Source of the DNA: Verrucomicrobiia bacterium
GTDB taxonomy: Bacteria > Omnitrophota > Omnitrophia > Omnitrophales > Aquincolibacteriaceae
NCBI GenBank assembly: GCA_035495615.1
Contig: DATJFP010000034.1
Coordinates: 1-43,835 of the forward strand
DNA length: 43,835 bases
Direction of reading: 5' to 3'
Below are positions 17,807-28,002 of this stretch, piece by piece (positions within the stretch are counted from its first letter, which is position 1; each line of letters opens with the position of its first letter). The position numbers and the translations under genes were made by a program. The notes under the pieces are model-generated. The model was not told where the DNA came from. It did not search any database and was given only the letters and a program-made list of their open reading frames with translations.

Positions 17807-18510
17807 GTCCGCGATCCCATCGTGACGTCCAGGATGCTCTCCCAGATCTTGCGGCCGTGATCGCAGCCCAGCACGTCTTCGCTCGCGCGCTCGGGATGCG
17901 GCATCATGCCCAATACGTTTCGCTTTTCGTTGAGGATGCCGGCGATATTGCTCTTGGCCCCGTTCGGATTGAAAGCCGCGGAAACGTCGCCGTCTTTGGA
18001 GCTGTAGCGGAACGCGACACGCGACTCGTCCTGCAGGCGCTTCAGCGTGTCGTCGCTGCAATAATAATTGCCTTCGCCGTGCGCGATCGGAAGCGAGATC
18101 GTCTCGCCTTTCTTGAAATGCCGCGTGAAAATGCTGTTCGTGTCTTCCACGCGCAGCCACACGTGCTTGCAAATAAAGGAAAGGGAGAGATTGCGCAGCA
18201 TGGCGCCGGGAAGAAGTCCCGCTTCGAGAAGAATTTGAAAACCGTTACAGATGCCGATGACGGGCTTGCCTTGGTCCGCGTGCTTTTTCACGGCTTCCAT
18301 CACCCGCGAAAAACGCGCGACCGCGCCGGTGCGCAGGTAATCGCCGTAGCTGAAGCCGCCCGGAAGCACGATGAGCTCGGCCTCTCCGAGCGCCGCGTCC
18401 TTGTGCCACACGAATTCGACCTTCATGCCCATCACGTCCTTCAGGACGTTGTAGCAGTCGGTATCGCAATTCGAGCCGGGAAAAACAACGACGGCCGCCT
18501 TCATCGTCAT
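17803..18510 (-). CDS. purQ: Phosphoribosylformylglycinamidine synthase, glutaminase subunit
   Basis: A class I glutamine amidotransferase that supplies ammonia to PurL. It has 235 residues from the ATG at 18510. It begins [16 protein letters not shown], the usual PurQ N-terminus (VxxFPGSNCD). [13 protein letters not shown] and GICNGFQIL contain the oxyanion region and the nucleophile cysteine (GICNG). HPERASED near the C-terminus supplies the catalytic His-x-Glu. The start overlaps the purS stop as ATGA, and the stop overlaps the purL start in the same way, so purS-purQ-purL are translationally coupled. The insert between the nucleophile and the C-terminus is normal for PurQ. Confidence 0.97.
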   Translation of the reverse strand: MTMKAAVVVFPGSNCDTDCYNVLKDVMGMKVEFVWHKDAALGEAELIVLPGGFSYGDYLRTGAVARFSRVMEAVKKHADQGKPVIGICNGFQILLEAGLLPGAMLRNLSLSFICKHVWLRVEDTNSIFTRHFKKGETISLPIAHGEGNYYCSDDTLKRLQDESRVAFRYSSKDGDVSAAFNPNGAKSNIAGILNEKRNVLGMMPHPERASEDVLGCDHGRKIWESILDVTMGSRT

Positions 18511-18770
18511 CGGGCGGCCCCGGCGGTCTCTTTGAGCTCCAGCGTGTAGTCTTCGATGACAGGATTGATCAGCACCTTGTCGCACATCTCGCGGATGCGG
18601 GTTTCCGCTTTCGAGCGGTCCTTTTCGTCCACGGTCAGTTCGAAATGCTTGCCCACGCGAAGGTCCTTCGCTTCCTGGTAGCCCAGCGTCGAAAGCGCGT
18701 GCAGCACGGTTTTCCCCTGCGGGTCGAGGACCGACTTTTTCAGCGTGACGTTGATGACGGCCTTGTACAT
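18507..18770 (-). CDS. purS: Phosphoribosylformylglycinamidine synthase, PurS subunit
   Basis: PurS is the small bridging subunit that assembles PurL and PurQ. It has 87 residues. It begins [20 protein letters not shown] and continues with [20 protein letters not shown], the recognisable PurS pattern (strand, then 'LDPQG', then 'LG...VRxGK'). The ATG lies one base after the purC stop (TAACATG), and the stop overlaps the purQ start. A longer reading frame upstream belongs to the purC coding region read in another frame and is not part of the gene. Confidence 0.95.
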   Translation of the reverse strand: MYKAVINVTLKKSVLDPQGKTVLHALSTLGYQEAKDLRVGKHFELTVDEKDRSKAETRIREMCDKVLINPVIEDYTLELKETAGAAR

Positions 18771-18771
18771 G

Positions 18772-19689
18772 TTATTCCAGTTCCTTTCCCGAGAGGCGCT
18801 TGTAAGCGTCGCGGTAGGCCAGCGAAGTTTTTTCCACCACGTCCTGCGGCAGCGACGGCGCGGGCGGCTTCTGGTTCCACTTGATGTCGAGAAGGTAGTT
18901 GCGGACGATCTGCTTGTCGAAGCTCGGCTGGTCGTGGCCGGCCTCATACTGGGCCGCGGGCCAGAAGCGCGAGCTGTCAGGCGTGAGCACTTCGTCGATC
19001 AGGATGAGCTCGTCGTTGTAGACGCCGAACTCGAACTTCGTGTCCGCGATCAGGATTCCTTTCGTAGCGGCATACTCGCGGCCTTTTTCGTAAAGCGCGA
19101 TCGAATACTTCTCGGCCTTGTCCGCCAGGTCCTTGCCGATGCGGCGCACGGTTTCGGCGATGTCGATGTTGATGTCGTGGCCCACGGTCTCTTTCGTGGC
19201 GGGCGTGAAAATGCTCTTCTCGAGCTTGGCGCATTGCTGCAGTCCGGCCGGAAGCTTGTGGCCGCAGACCGCGCCGGTCTTCTGATAGTCTTTCCAGCCG
19301 GAGCCTGTCACGTAGCCGCGCACCACGCATTCGATCGGCAGCGGCTTCGCCTTTTTGACCAGCATGGAACGGCCGCGCAGCTGCGCGCCGTACTTTTTCA
19401 CGACTTCCGAAGGCAGGTCCATGGCGTCGACATCGGCCGTAATCAGGTGGTGCGGCATGAAATCCGCGAAATGATTCAGCCAGAACACCGAGGTCTGCGT
19501 GAGCACCTTGCCCTTTTGCGGGATCGGGTTCGGAAGCACCACGTCAAAAGCGCTGAGGCGGTCCGTCGAAATGATGAGGAGCCTGTCTTTGCCCGCTTCA
19601 TAAATATCGCGGACTTTCCCTCTTGCAACAAAAGGAAGCGGAAGCTGGGTCTGCATCACGGTGTCATTCATGTCGGCGCTCGCTTGCAT
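18772..19689 (-). CDS. purC: Phosphoribosylaminoimidazole-succinocarboxamide synthase
   Basis: SAICAR synthetase condenses CAIR with aspartate using ATP. It has 305 residues, matching the longer type rather than the ~240-residue one. FVARGKVRDIYEAG near residue 18, STDRLSAFDVVLPNPIPQKG near 37-56, CVVRGYVTGSGWKDYQ near 110 and LIDEVLTPDSSRFW near 210 are family signatures. The ATG at 19689 was chosen because GGAGGA stands nine bases upstream on the minus strand; an in-frame frame to 19758 has no such site, and an internal ATG at residue 7 is a weaker alternative. The gene starts 28 bases after the purB stop. Confidence 0.96.
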   Translation of the reverse strand: MQASADMNDTVMQTQLPLPFVARGKVRDIYEAGKDRLLIISTDRLSAFDVVLPNPIPQKGKVLTQTSVFWLNHFADFMPHHLITADVDAMDLPSEVVKKYGAQLRGRSMLVKKAKPLPIECVVRGYVTGSGWKDYQKTGAVCGHKLPAGLQQCAKLEKSIFTPATKETVGHDINIDIAETVRRIGKDLADKAEKYSIALYEKGREYAATKGILIADTKFEFGVYNDELILIDEVLTPDSSRFWPAAQYEAGHDQPSFDKQIVRNYLLDIKWNQKPPAPSLPQDVVEKTSLAYRDAYKRLSGKELE

Positions 19690-19717
19690 ACAAGGTTTTC
19701 CTCCGGTTGAAAAACAA

Positions 19718-21040
19718 TCACTTGCCTGACTTGGCACGGGAGCCGTTGATGCCCACACGCGCGAAAATCTTGTCCACGTTTTTGAGATGGTACTTCGTAT
19801 CGAAAACCGCTTCGACTTCGTCGCGGCCCAGATGCTTCAGGATGTCGCGGTCTTTCAGGACCACATCGCGCATGGTGGCATCGTCCTGCTCCCATACTTT
19901 CTTCGCGGCATTCTGCACGAGCGCGTAGCCTTCCTCGCGCGTCAGCCCTTTTTCCACGAGCTTCAACAAAAGTCCCTGGGAATAAACAATGCCGCGGCTC
20001 TTCTCGAGGTTCTTGATCATGTTGTCTTTGAAAACCACCAGGTCTTTGATCACGCCCTGCATGAGCACGATCATGTAATGAAGCAGGATCGTGCTGTCCG
20101 GGAATATCACGCGCTCGACGGACGAATGCGTGATGTCGCGCTCATGCCAGAGCGCCACATTTTCCAGCCCTGCGACCGCATTGCCTCGCAGGATGCGGGA
20201 AAGACCGGCCACGCGCTCGCAGGTGATCGGGTTGCGCTTGTGCGGCATGGCGGATGAACCCTTCTGGCCTTCCTTAAATGACTCCTGGACTTCGAGGGTT
20301 TCGGTTTTCTGGAGGCCGCGGATTTCCGTGGCCAATTTTTCGAGCGACGCGCCGATGACCGCGACTGTGCAAAGGTACTCCGCGTGGCGGTCGCGCTGGA
20401 CCACCTGCGTGGAAATCGGATCGGGCTTTAAGTCCAGTGCGCGGCAGACATCGTCTTCGACAGCCGGATCCACGTTCGCGAACGTGCCCACGGCGCCGGA
20501 AATCTTGCCGTAGCCGATCGTGTCCATGGCCTGCTCGAAGCGCTTGATGTTGCGCTTGGATTCTTCATAAAAGAGCGCCATCTTCAGGCCGAACGTCGTA
20601 GGCTCGGCATGCACGCCATGGCTGCGGCCGACCATCACGGTAGTGCGGTGTTCCATGGCTTTCTTCTTTAAAATTTCCGAAAGCGTCTTCAGCTCTTTCA
20701 GGATCAGCTGTGACGCTTCCATGATCTGCAGCGCCAGCGCAGTGTCGAGGATGTCCGAAGAGGTCAATCCGAAATGGACGTAGCGTCCCGCGGGCCCGAC
20801 GTTCTCGGCCAGGTTCGTAAGGAATGCGATGACGTCGTGATTGACGATTTTTTCGATTTCGCGGATGCGCTCGAGATCGAAACGCGCTTTCTTGCGCACC
20901 TTGGCGGGAATGTCTTTGGGAATGTAGTCGTGCTTGGCCAACGCATCCAGCGCCGCGAGTTCGACGTCGAGCCATTTGGCCACTTTGTTCTGTTCGGTCC
21001 AGATCTTGCCCATTTCGGGCATCGTGTAACGAGAAATCAT
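19718..21040 (-). CDS. purB: Adenylosuccinate lyase
   Basis: PurB removes fumarate from SAICAR (purine pathway) and from adenylosuccinate (AMP synthesis). It has 440 residues. HFGLTSSDILDTALALQ near 90, GRSHGVHAEPTTFG near 140 and the fumarase-superfamily signature GSSAMPHKRNP near 262 give a firm assignment. It begins MISRYTMPEMGKIW, a usual start. It is the first protein gene after the tRNA-Glu; the 27-base spacer holds a 5-bp hairpin (GACGC/GCGTC, 21051-21063) immediately 3' of the tRNA and a weak GGGA ribosome site. This places purB in the same transcript as the tRNA under the promoter at 21217-21245. Confidence 0.97.
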   Translation of the reverse strand: MISRYTMPEMGKIWTEQNKVAKWLDVELAALDALAKHDYIPKDIPAKVRKKARFDLERIREIEKIVNHDVIAFLTNLAENVGPAGRYVHFGLTSSDILDTALALQIMEASQLILKELKTLSEILKKKAMEHRTTVMVGRSHGVHAEPTTFGLKMALFYEESKRNIKRFEQAMDTIGYGKISGAVGTFANVDPAVEDDVCRALDLKPDPISTQVVQRDRHAEYLCTVAVIGASLEKLATEIRGLQKTETLEVQESFKEGQKGSSAMPHKRNPITCERVAGLSRILRGNAVAGLENVALWHERDITHSSVERVIFPDSTILLHYMIVLMQGVIKDLVVFKDNMIKNLEKSRGIVYSQGLLLKLVEKGLTREEGYALVQNAAKKVWEQDDATMRDVVLKDRDILKHLGRDEVEAVFDTKYHLKNVDKIFARVGINGSRAKSGK

Positions 21041-21067
21041 ATCGTATCCCGACGCATGGCGTCCATG

Positions 21068-21142
21068 TAGCGCTAACGGGATTTAAACCCGTGTTTTTGC
21101 CTTGAGAGGGCAACGTCCTAGATCAGGCTAGACGATAGCGCC
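21068..21142 (-). tRNA. tRNA-Glu (anticodon CTC)
   Basis: 75 nt on the minus strand. Acceptor GGCGCTA pairs with TAGCGCT (first pair G-U), discriminator A, no encoded CCA (CAT follows). D stem GTC/GAC with the U13-G22 mismatch typical of tRNA-Glu; anticodon stem TTGCC/GGCAA around loop CTCTCAA, so anticodon CTC reads GAG; T stem ACGGG/CCCGT. A14, G15, A21 and C48 are standard. Unusually, the T loop is TTTAAAT (U56 instead of C56) and the D loop has G18-A19 instead of G18-G19, so the G19-C56 tertiary pair is replaced by a possible A19-U56. It is co-directional with purB, 27 bases upstream, and lies inside the transcribed leader of the pur operon. Likely functional, because all stems pair. Confidence 0.85.
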
Positions 21143-21172
21143 AGAAATCCGTAACAGTTTATTTGATAGTGA

Positions 21173-21203
21173 CTTAAAGCGGATTGGATGAAACGGCTTT
21201 AAG
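21173..21203. promoter_or_regulatory. Inverted repeat in the leader of the tRNA-pur operon
   Basis: Two perfect 8-base arms, CTTAAAGC and GCTTTAAG, are separated by 15 bases. They begin about 8-10 bases after the predicted transcription start and lie before the tRNA. This could be an operator for a dimeric repressor or a hairpin in the leader RNA. It does not match the PurR sites I know from E. coli or B. subtilis. Confidence 0.5.
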
Positions 21204-21216
21204 GGAAGACACGCGC

Positions 21217-21245
21217 AGTATATAAAACCGGTTGTTTCGTGTCAA
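21217..21245 (-). promoter_or_regulatory. Strong sigma-70-type promoter of the tRNA-Glu/purine operon
   Basis: On the minus strand TTGACA (21240-21245, perfect -35) is followed after exactly 17 bases by TATACT (21217-21222, one mismatch). The predicted start is near 21210, about 68 bases before the tRNA 5' end. It is the best promoter in the window and the only strong one ahead of purB. Confidence 0.75.
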
Positions 21246-21260
21246 TGCGGCGGGACGAAT

Positions 21261-21773
21261 TTAGGTCGTGCGCCGCCGCCTGAAATCATCCAATGTTCTG
21301 TCCAGGCTCCTGACTCGCTCGTCCAGCGACCGCACGTCCCGCTCCAGGTAATTGACCTTTCGTTCAAGCTGCGCAACGCTGTTCGAAAGCGAGGCCGCAT
21401 CGCGGCCCATGACACCGACACCGCTGTCCAATCCTTTCGCGATGTCCTGATCCACCGTGGCGGATTCCGGCGCGTGAGTCAGGCTTTCCGAGGGCTCGGG
21501 CGCGGCAGGGGGATCTTGCTGTTCGGCCTGGGATTCTTCGGGAGCGGGCTGGGAATCTTCGACCGCGGCCTGCGTGTCTTGGTTCTCCTGCGAGCTGTCA
21601 TCCGCGGAAACGCTTTCGGAAGGCTGGGGCGAATTTTGAAGCGCGTCCATGGAAGAATTGAGGTCCGAGGCCCAGTCCGTGCCGCTGTCACTGTCGGAAG
21701 GGCCGTCGCTGGCGCGGCAGTAGCCCGCGATCAGCAGGCACGACAGAAGGCTGAAGAAGAAAATCTTTTTCAA
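21261..21773 (-). CDS. Small exported protein with acidic linker and C-terminal coiled coil
   Basis: 170 residues, no recognised family. The N-terminus KKIFFFSLLSCLLIAGYCRA is a signal peptide; the cysteine context does not form a proper lipobox, so cleavage by signal peptidase I after RA is more likely. Residues about 25-110 are rich in Ser, Asp, Glu, Gln and Pro and look disordered. Residues about 125-165 form a clear coiled coil with heptads (LERKVNYLERDVRSLDERVRSL is longer than I quote elsewhere; its leucines repeat every seven). It reads from a TTG start because no ATG lies nearby, with AAGGGG just upstream inside a 14-base palindrome (21772-21785). It is the last gene after xerD in its cluster. 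Confidence 0.6.
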   Translation of the reverse strand: MKKIFFFSLLSCLLIAGYCRASDGPSDSDSGTDWASDLNSSMDALQNSPQPSESVSADDSSQENQDTQAAVEDSQPAPEESQAEQQDPPAAPEPSESLTHAPESATVDQDIAKGLDSGVGVMGRDAASLSNSVAQLERKVNYLERDVRSLDERVRSLDRTLDDFRRRRTT

Positions 21774-21785
21774 AGGGGCCCCTTT
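21772..21785. promoter_or_regulatory. Perfect 14-base palindrome covering the ribosome site of the exported coiled-coil gene
   Basis: AAAGGGG/CCCCTTT is self-complementary and overlaps both the AAGGGG ribosome-binding site and the TTG start at 21773. In RNA it could fold into a 5-bp stem with a four-base loop and mask the start; in DNA it could be a protein site. The role is inferred only from position. Confidence 0.35.
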
Positions 21786-21832
21786 CGGATGACGGAGTAT
21801 ATCATAGGGCCCCGCGGCCTGAGAAGGAAGAA

Positions 21833-22735
21833 TTAACCTCGGGGATGGAACTGGGAGTGGACGCGTTTCAGATGGTCACGCGAAACGTGGGTATAGATCT
21901 GCGTGGTCGCGATGTCCGCGTGGCCGAGCAATTCCTGCACCACGCGAAGGTCGGCCCCATGCTCGAGGAGATGCGTGGCGAACGAGTGCCGGAACGTATG
22001 CGGCGTGATCTTTTTCGTAATCCCGGCCAGCCGCGCGTACTTTTTGATGAGCTGCCAGATGAATTGCCTTGTCAGCCCCTTCCCGCTTTTGCCGAGGAAG
22101 AGATGATTCGTTTTGGGCTTTTGCTTCGGGCGGAATTTTTCCAGGTACTGCTCGAGCGCGCGCACGGCCGCGCGGCCCACGGGCACGAGCCTCTCTTTGT
22201 CGCCCTTGCCCCGGCATTTCAGGAAACCGTTCATCAAATTGACATCTTCGACCTTGAGGCCCGCCACTTCGGAGACGCGCGTGCCGGTCGCGTAAAGGCA
22301 TTCGAGAAGGGCCCGGTCGCGGAGCCCCCTGCCTTTTGCCGGAGGGAGGCTCAGCATGGCCTCGATTTCCCGCGACGACAAAAAGTTCGGGAGTTTTTTC
22401 CAAAGCCGCGGCGATTCGAGCACGCTGGTGACGTCGGTTTCGAGGAAGCGCTCTTTGACGAGAAAACGGTGGAACAGCTTCACCGCGACGAGCCGCCGCG
22501 CCATGGAAGACGATTGCAGCCCTCTTTTTTTCTCCTGGAGCAGAAAGTCCAGGATGTGCGTGCGCGTGACTTTGTCCATGGCCTTCAGCTTTTTGCCGTG
22601 AAGGAATTGGCCATAGGCTCCGAGGTCCTGGCGATAGGCGGCAAGCGTGTTCGCGGCCAGGCCTTTTTCCACGGAAAGGTAATCGAAGAATTCGGTTTCG
22701 AACGGCAGGGCCGCGGGAGAAGGTTCGATTTTCAC
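21833..22735 (-). CDS. xerD: Tyrosine recombinase of the XerC/XerD type
   Basis: Site-specific recombinase that resolves chromosome dimers at dif during division. It has exactly 300 residues, the usual length. An N-terminal SAM-like DNA-binding domain (about 10-105) is followed by the catalytic domain. The expected residues are present: R153 (GTRVSEVAGL), K177 (GKGDKER), H246 and R249 (HTFRHSFATHLLEHG), H272 (LGHADIATTQ) and the nucleophile Y281 (IYTHV). It follows ligA by 32 bases on the same strand. The family is certain; choosing XerD over XerC is not possible from sequence reading alone. No integron or phage context is seen, so a housekeeping role is favoured. Confidence 0.85.
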   Translation of the reverse strand: MKIEPSPAALPFETEFFDYLSVEKGLAANTLAAYRQDLGAYGQFLHGKKLKAMDKVTRTHILDFLLQEKKRGLQSSSMARRLVAVKLFHRFLVKERFLETDVTSVLESPRLWKKLPNFLSSREIEAMLSLPPAKGRGLRDRALLECLYATGTRVSEVAGLKVEDVNLMNGFLKCRGKGDKERLVPVGRAAVRALEQYLEKFRPKQKPKTNHLFLGKSGKGLTRQFIWQLIKKYARLAGITKKITPHTFRHSFATHLLEHGADLRVVQELLGHADIATTQIYTHVSRDHLKRVHSQFHPRG

Positions 22736-22767
22736 CTTAAGGTGATCGGCCGGCGGGGCGGTAAGGT

Positions 22768-25537
<2,770 letters not shown>

Positions 25538-25538
25538 G

Positions 25539-25814
25539 TCAGACCGCGATTTCGAAGGTTTGGAACTTTCCCTGAGGCTCGTCCCAGAACGTGCGCGTCT
25601 CGCGGATGAATCCGGAAAGATGGGAATTGGAAATCGCGTCCAGAAACTGACGGAGCTGGTCTTCCTCGCCTTCGGCCAGCATCTCGACCTGCCCGTCGGT
25701 CAGATTGCGGACATAGCCGGTCACATCAAAGCGGCGCGAGAGGTTCTGTGCCGTGTACCGGAACCCCACGCCCTGCACGGTCCCGCTGAAAAGGGTTCGA
25801 AGCTGCTTCTTCAT
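25539..25814 (-). CDS. acyP: Acylphosphatase
   Basis: 91 residues, normal length. It hydrolyses acyl phosphates such as carbamoyl or acetyl phosphate. GTVQGVGFRY at 11-20 is the family signature carrying the catalytic arginine (R19), and N37 in GYVRNLTDGQVE is the catalytic asparagine. The ferredoxin-like sandwich pattern continues to the end. It sits at the head of the coupled acyP-phosphoesterase-ligA group, 33 bases after the MORN-repeat gene. Confidence 0.93.
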   Translation of the reverse strand: MKKQLRTLFSGTVQGVGFRYTAQNLSRRFDVTGYVRNLTDGQVEMLAEGEEDQLRQFLDAISNSHLSGFIRETRTFWDEPQGKFQTFEIAV

Positions 25815-25847
25815 AGATTTTCAACATACCGCTTCTTGCACGGAGCG

Positions 25848-26399
25848 TCAAGCGCTTCCCCGAAGCTCGCCCCGCTCGTAATGCTCCGTCCGCTCCAGCT
25901 TGCCTCCCGCGTAGACCTTGCAGGGCCCATGCAGCGCGTCGTCCTCGTAGATTTCCTCACGCAGCGGCTTGCCGTCTTCGCCGTAGCACACGCGCAGGCC
26001 CTGGCGCAGATCATGCCGGAAATGGATTTCCTCTTTCAAGGCGCCGCCCGGATAAAACAGTTGCCCCGTTCCTTCCAGCCGGCCGCCTTCGAACGTCCAC
26101 TTTTCTTTCACGGTGCCGTTCTCGTACCAGGAGCGCATGAGCCCGTGCATGAGTCCGCCGCGGTAGGTCACTTCACGCCGCAATTGTTTGTTCGGATAGA
26201 ACCACTGGCACAGGCCGTCCTGCATGCCGTTCTTGAAGCTCAGGATTTCTTTGACCGAGCCGTCTTCGTAATAACTCGTCGTGGGGCCGTCGGGCCGGCC
26301 TTGCTTTAATTTGGTTTCCTGCTCCAGCCCCCCGCCGGGAAACGATTTTTTCCGGACCTCGCGCGCAAAATCTTTCTGCTCATGACTCCATTCGGTCAT
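25848..26399 (-). CDS. Cytosolic MORN-repeat (YwqK-like) protein
   Basis: 183 residues with no signal peptide. About six repeats of roughly 22 residues follow the MORN_2 pattern, W/Y-Y-x-x-G-x-x-[KR]-x-E-x-x-[FY]-x-x-G-x-x-[DH]-G: for example SYYEDGSVKEILSFKNGMQDG and SWYENGTVKEKWTFEGGRLEG. Each repeat should form a beta hairpin. Such proteins are sometimes annotated as YwqK antitoxins, but no toxin gene is adjacent here, so that label is not used. The ATG overlaps the stop of the upstream coiled-coil gene (ATGA). Three related proteins occur at 29089-31041. Confidence 0.8.
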   Translation of the reverse strand: MTEWSHEQKDFAREVRKKSFPGGGLEQETKLKQGRPDGPTTSYYEDGSVKEILSFKNGMQDGLCQWFYPNKQLRREVTYRGGLMHGLMRSWYENGTVKEKWTFEGGRLEGTGQLFYPGGALKEEIHFRHDLRQGLRVCYGEDGKPLREEIYEDDALHGPCKVYAGGKLERTEHYERGELRGSA

Positions 26400-26788
26400 G
26401 CGGCGCCTTCAGCCGGGGACGATGCCGGAGACGGAACCGTGGAAGGCGCGGACACGGGCGAAGACGACGGCGAAGGCGCGGGAGAAGTTTCCGCGGCCGG
26501 CGGCGCGGGGTGCGCGGCCAGCTCGGTTTGCAATTCCGACACTTGCTTTTGAAGGGCTGCGGCGGTCTTGGCGCTTTCTTCGGCCGCGGCCTTTTCCGCG
26601 GTCCAGGCCGTCTGGCTTTCGAGAAGCCGTGCCTTTTCCGCCTCGAGGGACGTGATCTGTTCCTGGAGAAAACCGATCTGGCTCCTGGATGAGCGGAGTT
26701 CCGCGTTGAGACGCTGCTCTTTGATGCTCGAAACGGCGATGACGACGAGCAGCAGCACGAGGGTGACGATGAGAAGAGCTCTTTGCAT
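26396..26788 (-). CDS. Membrane-anchored coiled-coil protein with Pro/Ser/Ala tail
   Basis: 130 residues. One N-terminal membrane segment (residues 4-20, LLIVTLVLLLVVIAV) is followed by a coiled coil (about 25-90, rich in Glu, Ala, Lys and Leu) and a low-complexity tail of Pro, Ser and Ala. No family is recognised. The topology is like other small bacterial envelope tethers, with the coiled coil probably outside the cytoplasmic membrane. It starts 11 bases after the CBS-GGDEF stop and overlaps the MORN gene by four bases, so it is in the same operon. Confidence 0.7.
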   Translation of the reverse strand: MQRALLIVTLVLLLVVIAVSSIKEQRLNAELRSSRSQIGFLQEQITSLEAEKARLLESQTAWTAEKAAAEESAKTAAALQKQVSELQTELAAHPAPPAAETSPAPSPSSSPVSAPSTVPSPASSPAEGAA

Positions 26789-26799
26789 GCGGCCTCCGT

Positions 26800-27798
26800 T
26801 TACCCGGCGTCCGCGCTGATCACGCGGTTGCGCCCCGTGCGTTTGGCTTTGTAAAGCGCCTGGTCCGCGCGCTCGATCAGATCTTCTTTTTTTGTGGCGT
26901 CGGACGGAAATTCCGCGATACCGATACTCACCGTAATGCGAATGTCGTCGCTGCCCAGGTGGTAGAGCTGGTGCTCCACGGCCTTGCGCATGCGTTCGGC
27001 GCAGGTCATGGCCCCGGCCCGGTTGGTTTCCGGCAGGATGAGGACGAATTCGTCGCCGCCCATGCGCACCGCGATGTCCGAACGCCGGATGGAAAAGTCC
27101 ACCTTGGGGCCTTCCCCCATCTCCGGCCTCAGGATTTTCGCGAATTCTTTCAAGAGCAGGTTGCCCTGGCTGTGCCCCTGCGTGTCGTTGAAGGCCTTGA
27201 AGCGGTCGATATCGATGAAGAGCAGGCAGAAAAGATAACCGCGCCGAAGGCTCCGCGAAATCTCCGCGTCCAGGTAATCGTTGAAGAACCGGTAATTATA
27301 GAGGCCGGTCAGCGGGTCGATGCTGAGGTCTTTGGTGCGTTCCCGGACAAGGTTGCGCAGGTTTTCCTCGACGCGCGTGAGAAGATCCCTCATGGACACG
27401 ATGCCCAGCACGTGTCCCTCGGCGTCTACGACCGGGACGTGACGGATATGGGACTCCTTCATCTCTTCAAGGACCTTGCCCAGCGAATAGTCGGGCCGCG
27501 CGGTGATGAGCTTCTGCGTCATGACGTCCGACACGCGCAGTTTTTCCAGCTCCCGCTTCTGCGCGAAGATCTTCGTCACGAAATCGCGCTCGCTCAGGAT
27601 TCCCACCAGCTTGCCGTTTTCGACGACCACGACCGCGCCGATGCGGTGCTCGGTCAGTTTCTGGGCCGCCTCGGTAATGCTCGCATCCGGGGACAGCGCG
27701 ACCACATCCGGGATCATGATGGATCCGATCGTATTGATGAATTCGTTGGTCTGGATGTTGGCGGGCGGGAGGTCGTTTTTCGCGGCGTTCTGCGCCAT
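26800..27798 (-). CDS. Diguanylate cyclase with two CBS domains
   Basis: 332 residues from the ATG at 27798. Two CBS domains (about 28-85 and 92-145), which usually bind adenine nucleotides, precede a GGDEF domain (about 160-330). MGGDEF is intact at 246-251, DPLTGLYNYRFF (161) is the domain's normal start, and R238-x-x-D241 lies five residues before GGDEF, the position of the product-inhibition I-site. An active, feedback-regulated c-di-GMP synthase controlled by nucleotide binding is therefore expected. There is no membrane segment. AGGA six bases before this ATG supports the start; a TTG at 27861 would extend the frame but overlaps the promoter. It leads the cluster that ends with xerD. 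Confidence 0.92.
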   Translation of the reverse strand: MAQNAAKNDLPPANIQTNEFINTIGSIMIPDVVALSPDASITEAAQKLTEHRIGAVVVVENGKLVGILSERDFVTKIFAQKRELEKLRVSDVMTQKLITARPDYSLGKVLEEMKESHIRHVPVVDAEGHVLGIVSMRDLLTRVEENLRNLVRERTKDLSIDPLTGLYNYRFFNDYLDAEISRSLRRGYLFCLLFIDIDRFKAFNDTQGHSQGNLLLKEFAKILRPEMGEGPKVDFSIRRSDIAVRMGGDEFVLILPETNRAGAMTCAERMRKAVEHQLYHLGSDDIRITVSIGIAEFPSDATKKEDLIERADQALYKAKRTGRNRVISADAG

Positions 27799-27832
27799 AA
27801 GCTTTCCTTTGGCTGATCCTCGGCTTTGAAAA

Positions 27833-27861
27833 ATTGTACTCTTTTTTACGACGCGAGACAA
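27833..27861 (-). promoter_or_regulatory. Promoter of the CBS-GGDEF gene
   Basis: Minus-strand TTGTCT (27856-27861) and TACAAT (27833-27838) are spaced by 17 bases. The predicted start near 27826 gives a leader of about 28 bases. It is divergent from the promoter at 27899-27926. Confidence 0.6.
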
Positions 27862-27898
27862 TGGAGGCCGGCTCGATTGCCTTTAAAAATAATTAGCT

Positions 27899-27926
27899 TT
27901 GATTCGGCCCGAACTTCTTCTATAAT
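27899..27926 (+). promoter_or_regulatory. Promoter of the glutathione-S-transferase-like gene
   Basis: TTGATT (27899-27904) is followed after 16 bases by a perfect TATAAT (27921-27926). Transcription should start near 27933, leaving about 90 bases of leader that contain three inverted repeats. Confidence 0.6.
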
Positions 27927-27954
27927 TTCGCCTGTCCTTTTGACGTCATTTTGC

Positions 27955-28002
27955 GTTAAAAATTTTAACTCTGGGGCGCAGCCCCAAGGGACCTCGTGTC
28001 CC
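27955..28002 (+). promoter_or_regulatory. Leader with three successive inverted repeats
   Basis: In order: GTTAAAA-A-TTTTAAC (27955-27969), TGGGGC-GCA-GCCCCA (27972-27986) and GGGAC-CTCGT-GTCCC (27988-28002). The first could be an operator; the next two would form adjacent stable hairpins in the RNA, ending eight bases before the AAGGAG ribosome site (28010-28015). No T-run follows, so they are not a terminator. A structured regulatory leader is possible. Confidence 0.4.

Noticed and set aside
17807-18172. N-terminal extension of purL
   Set aside because: It reads through purQ in another frame and is Arg-rich low complexity; the ATGA overlap at 17806 is the normal start.
25848-26399. Annotation of the MORN protein as a YwqK antitoxin
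   Set aside because: No toxin-like partner is adjacent; the neighbours are a coiled-coil protein and acylphosphatase.
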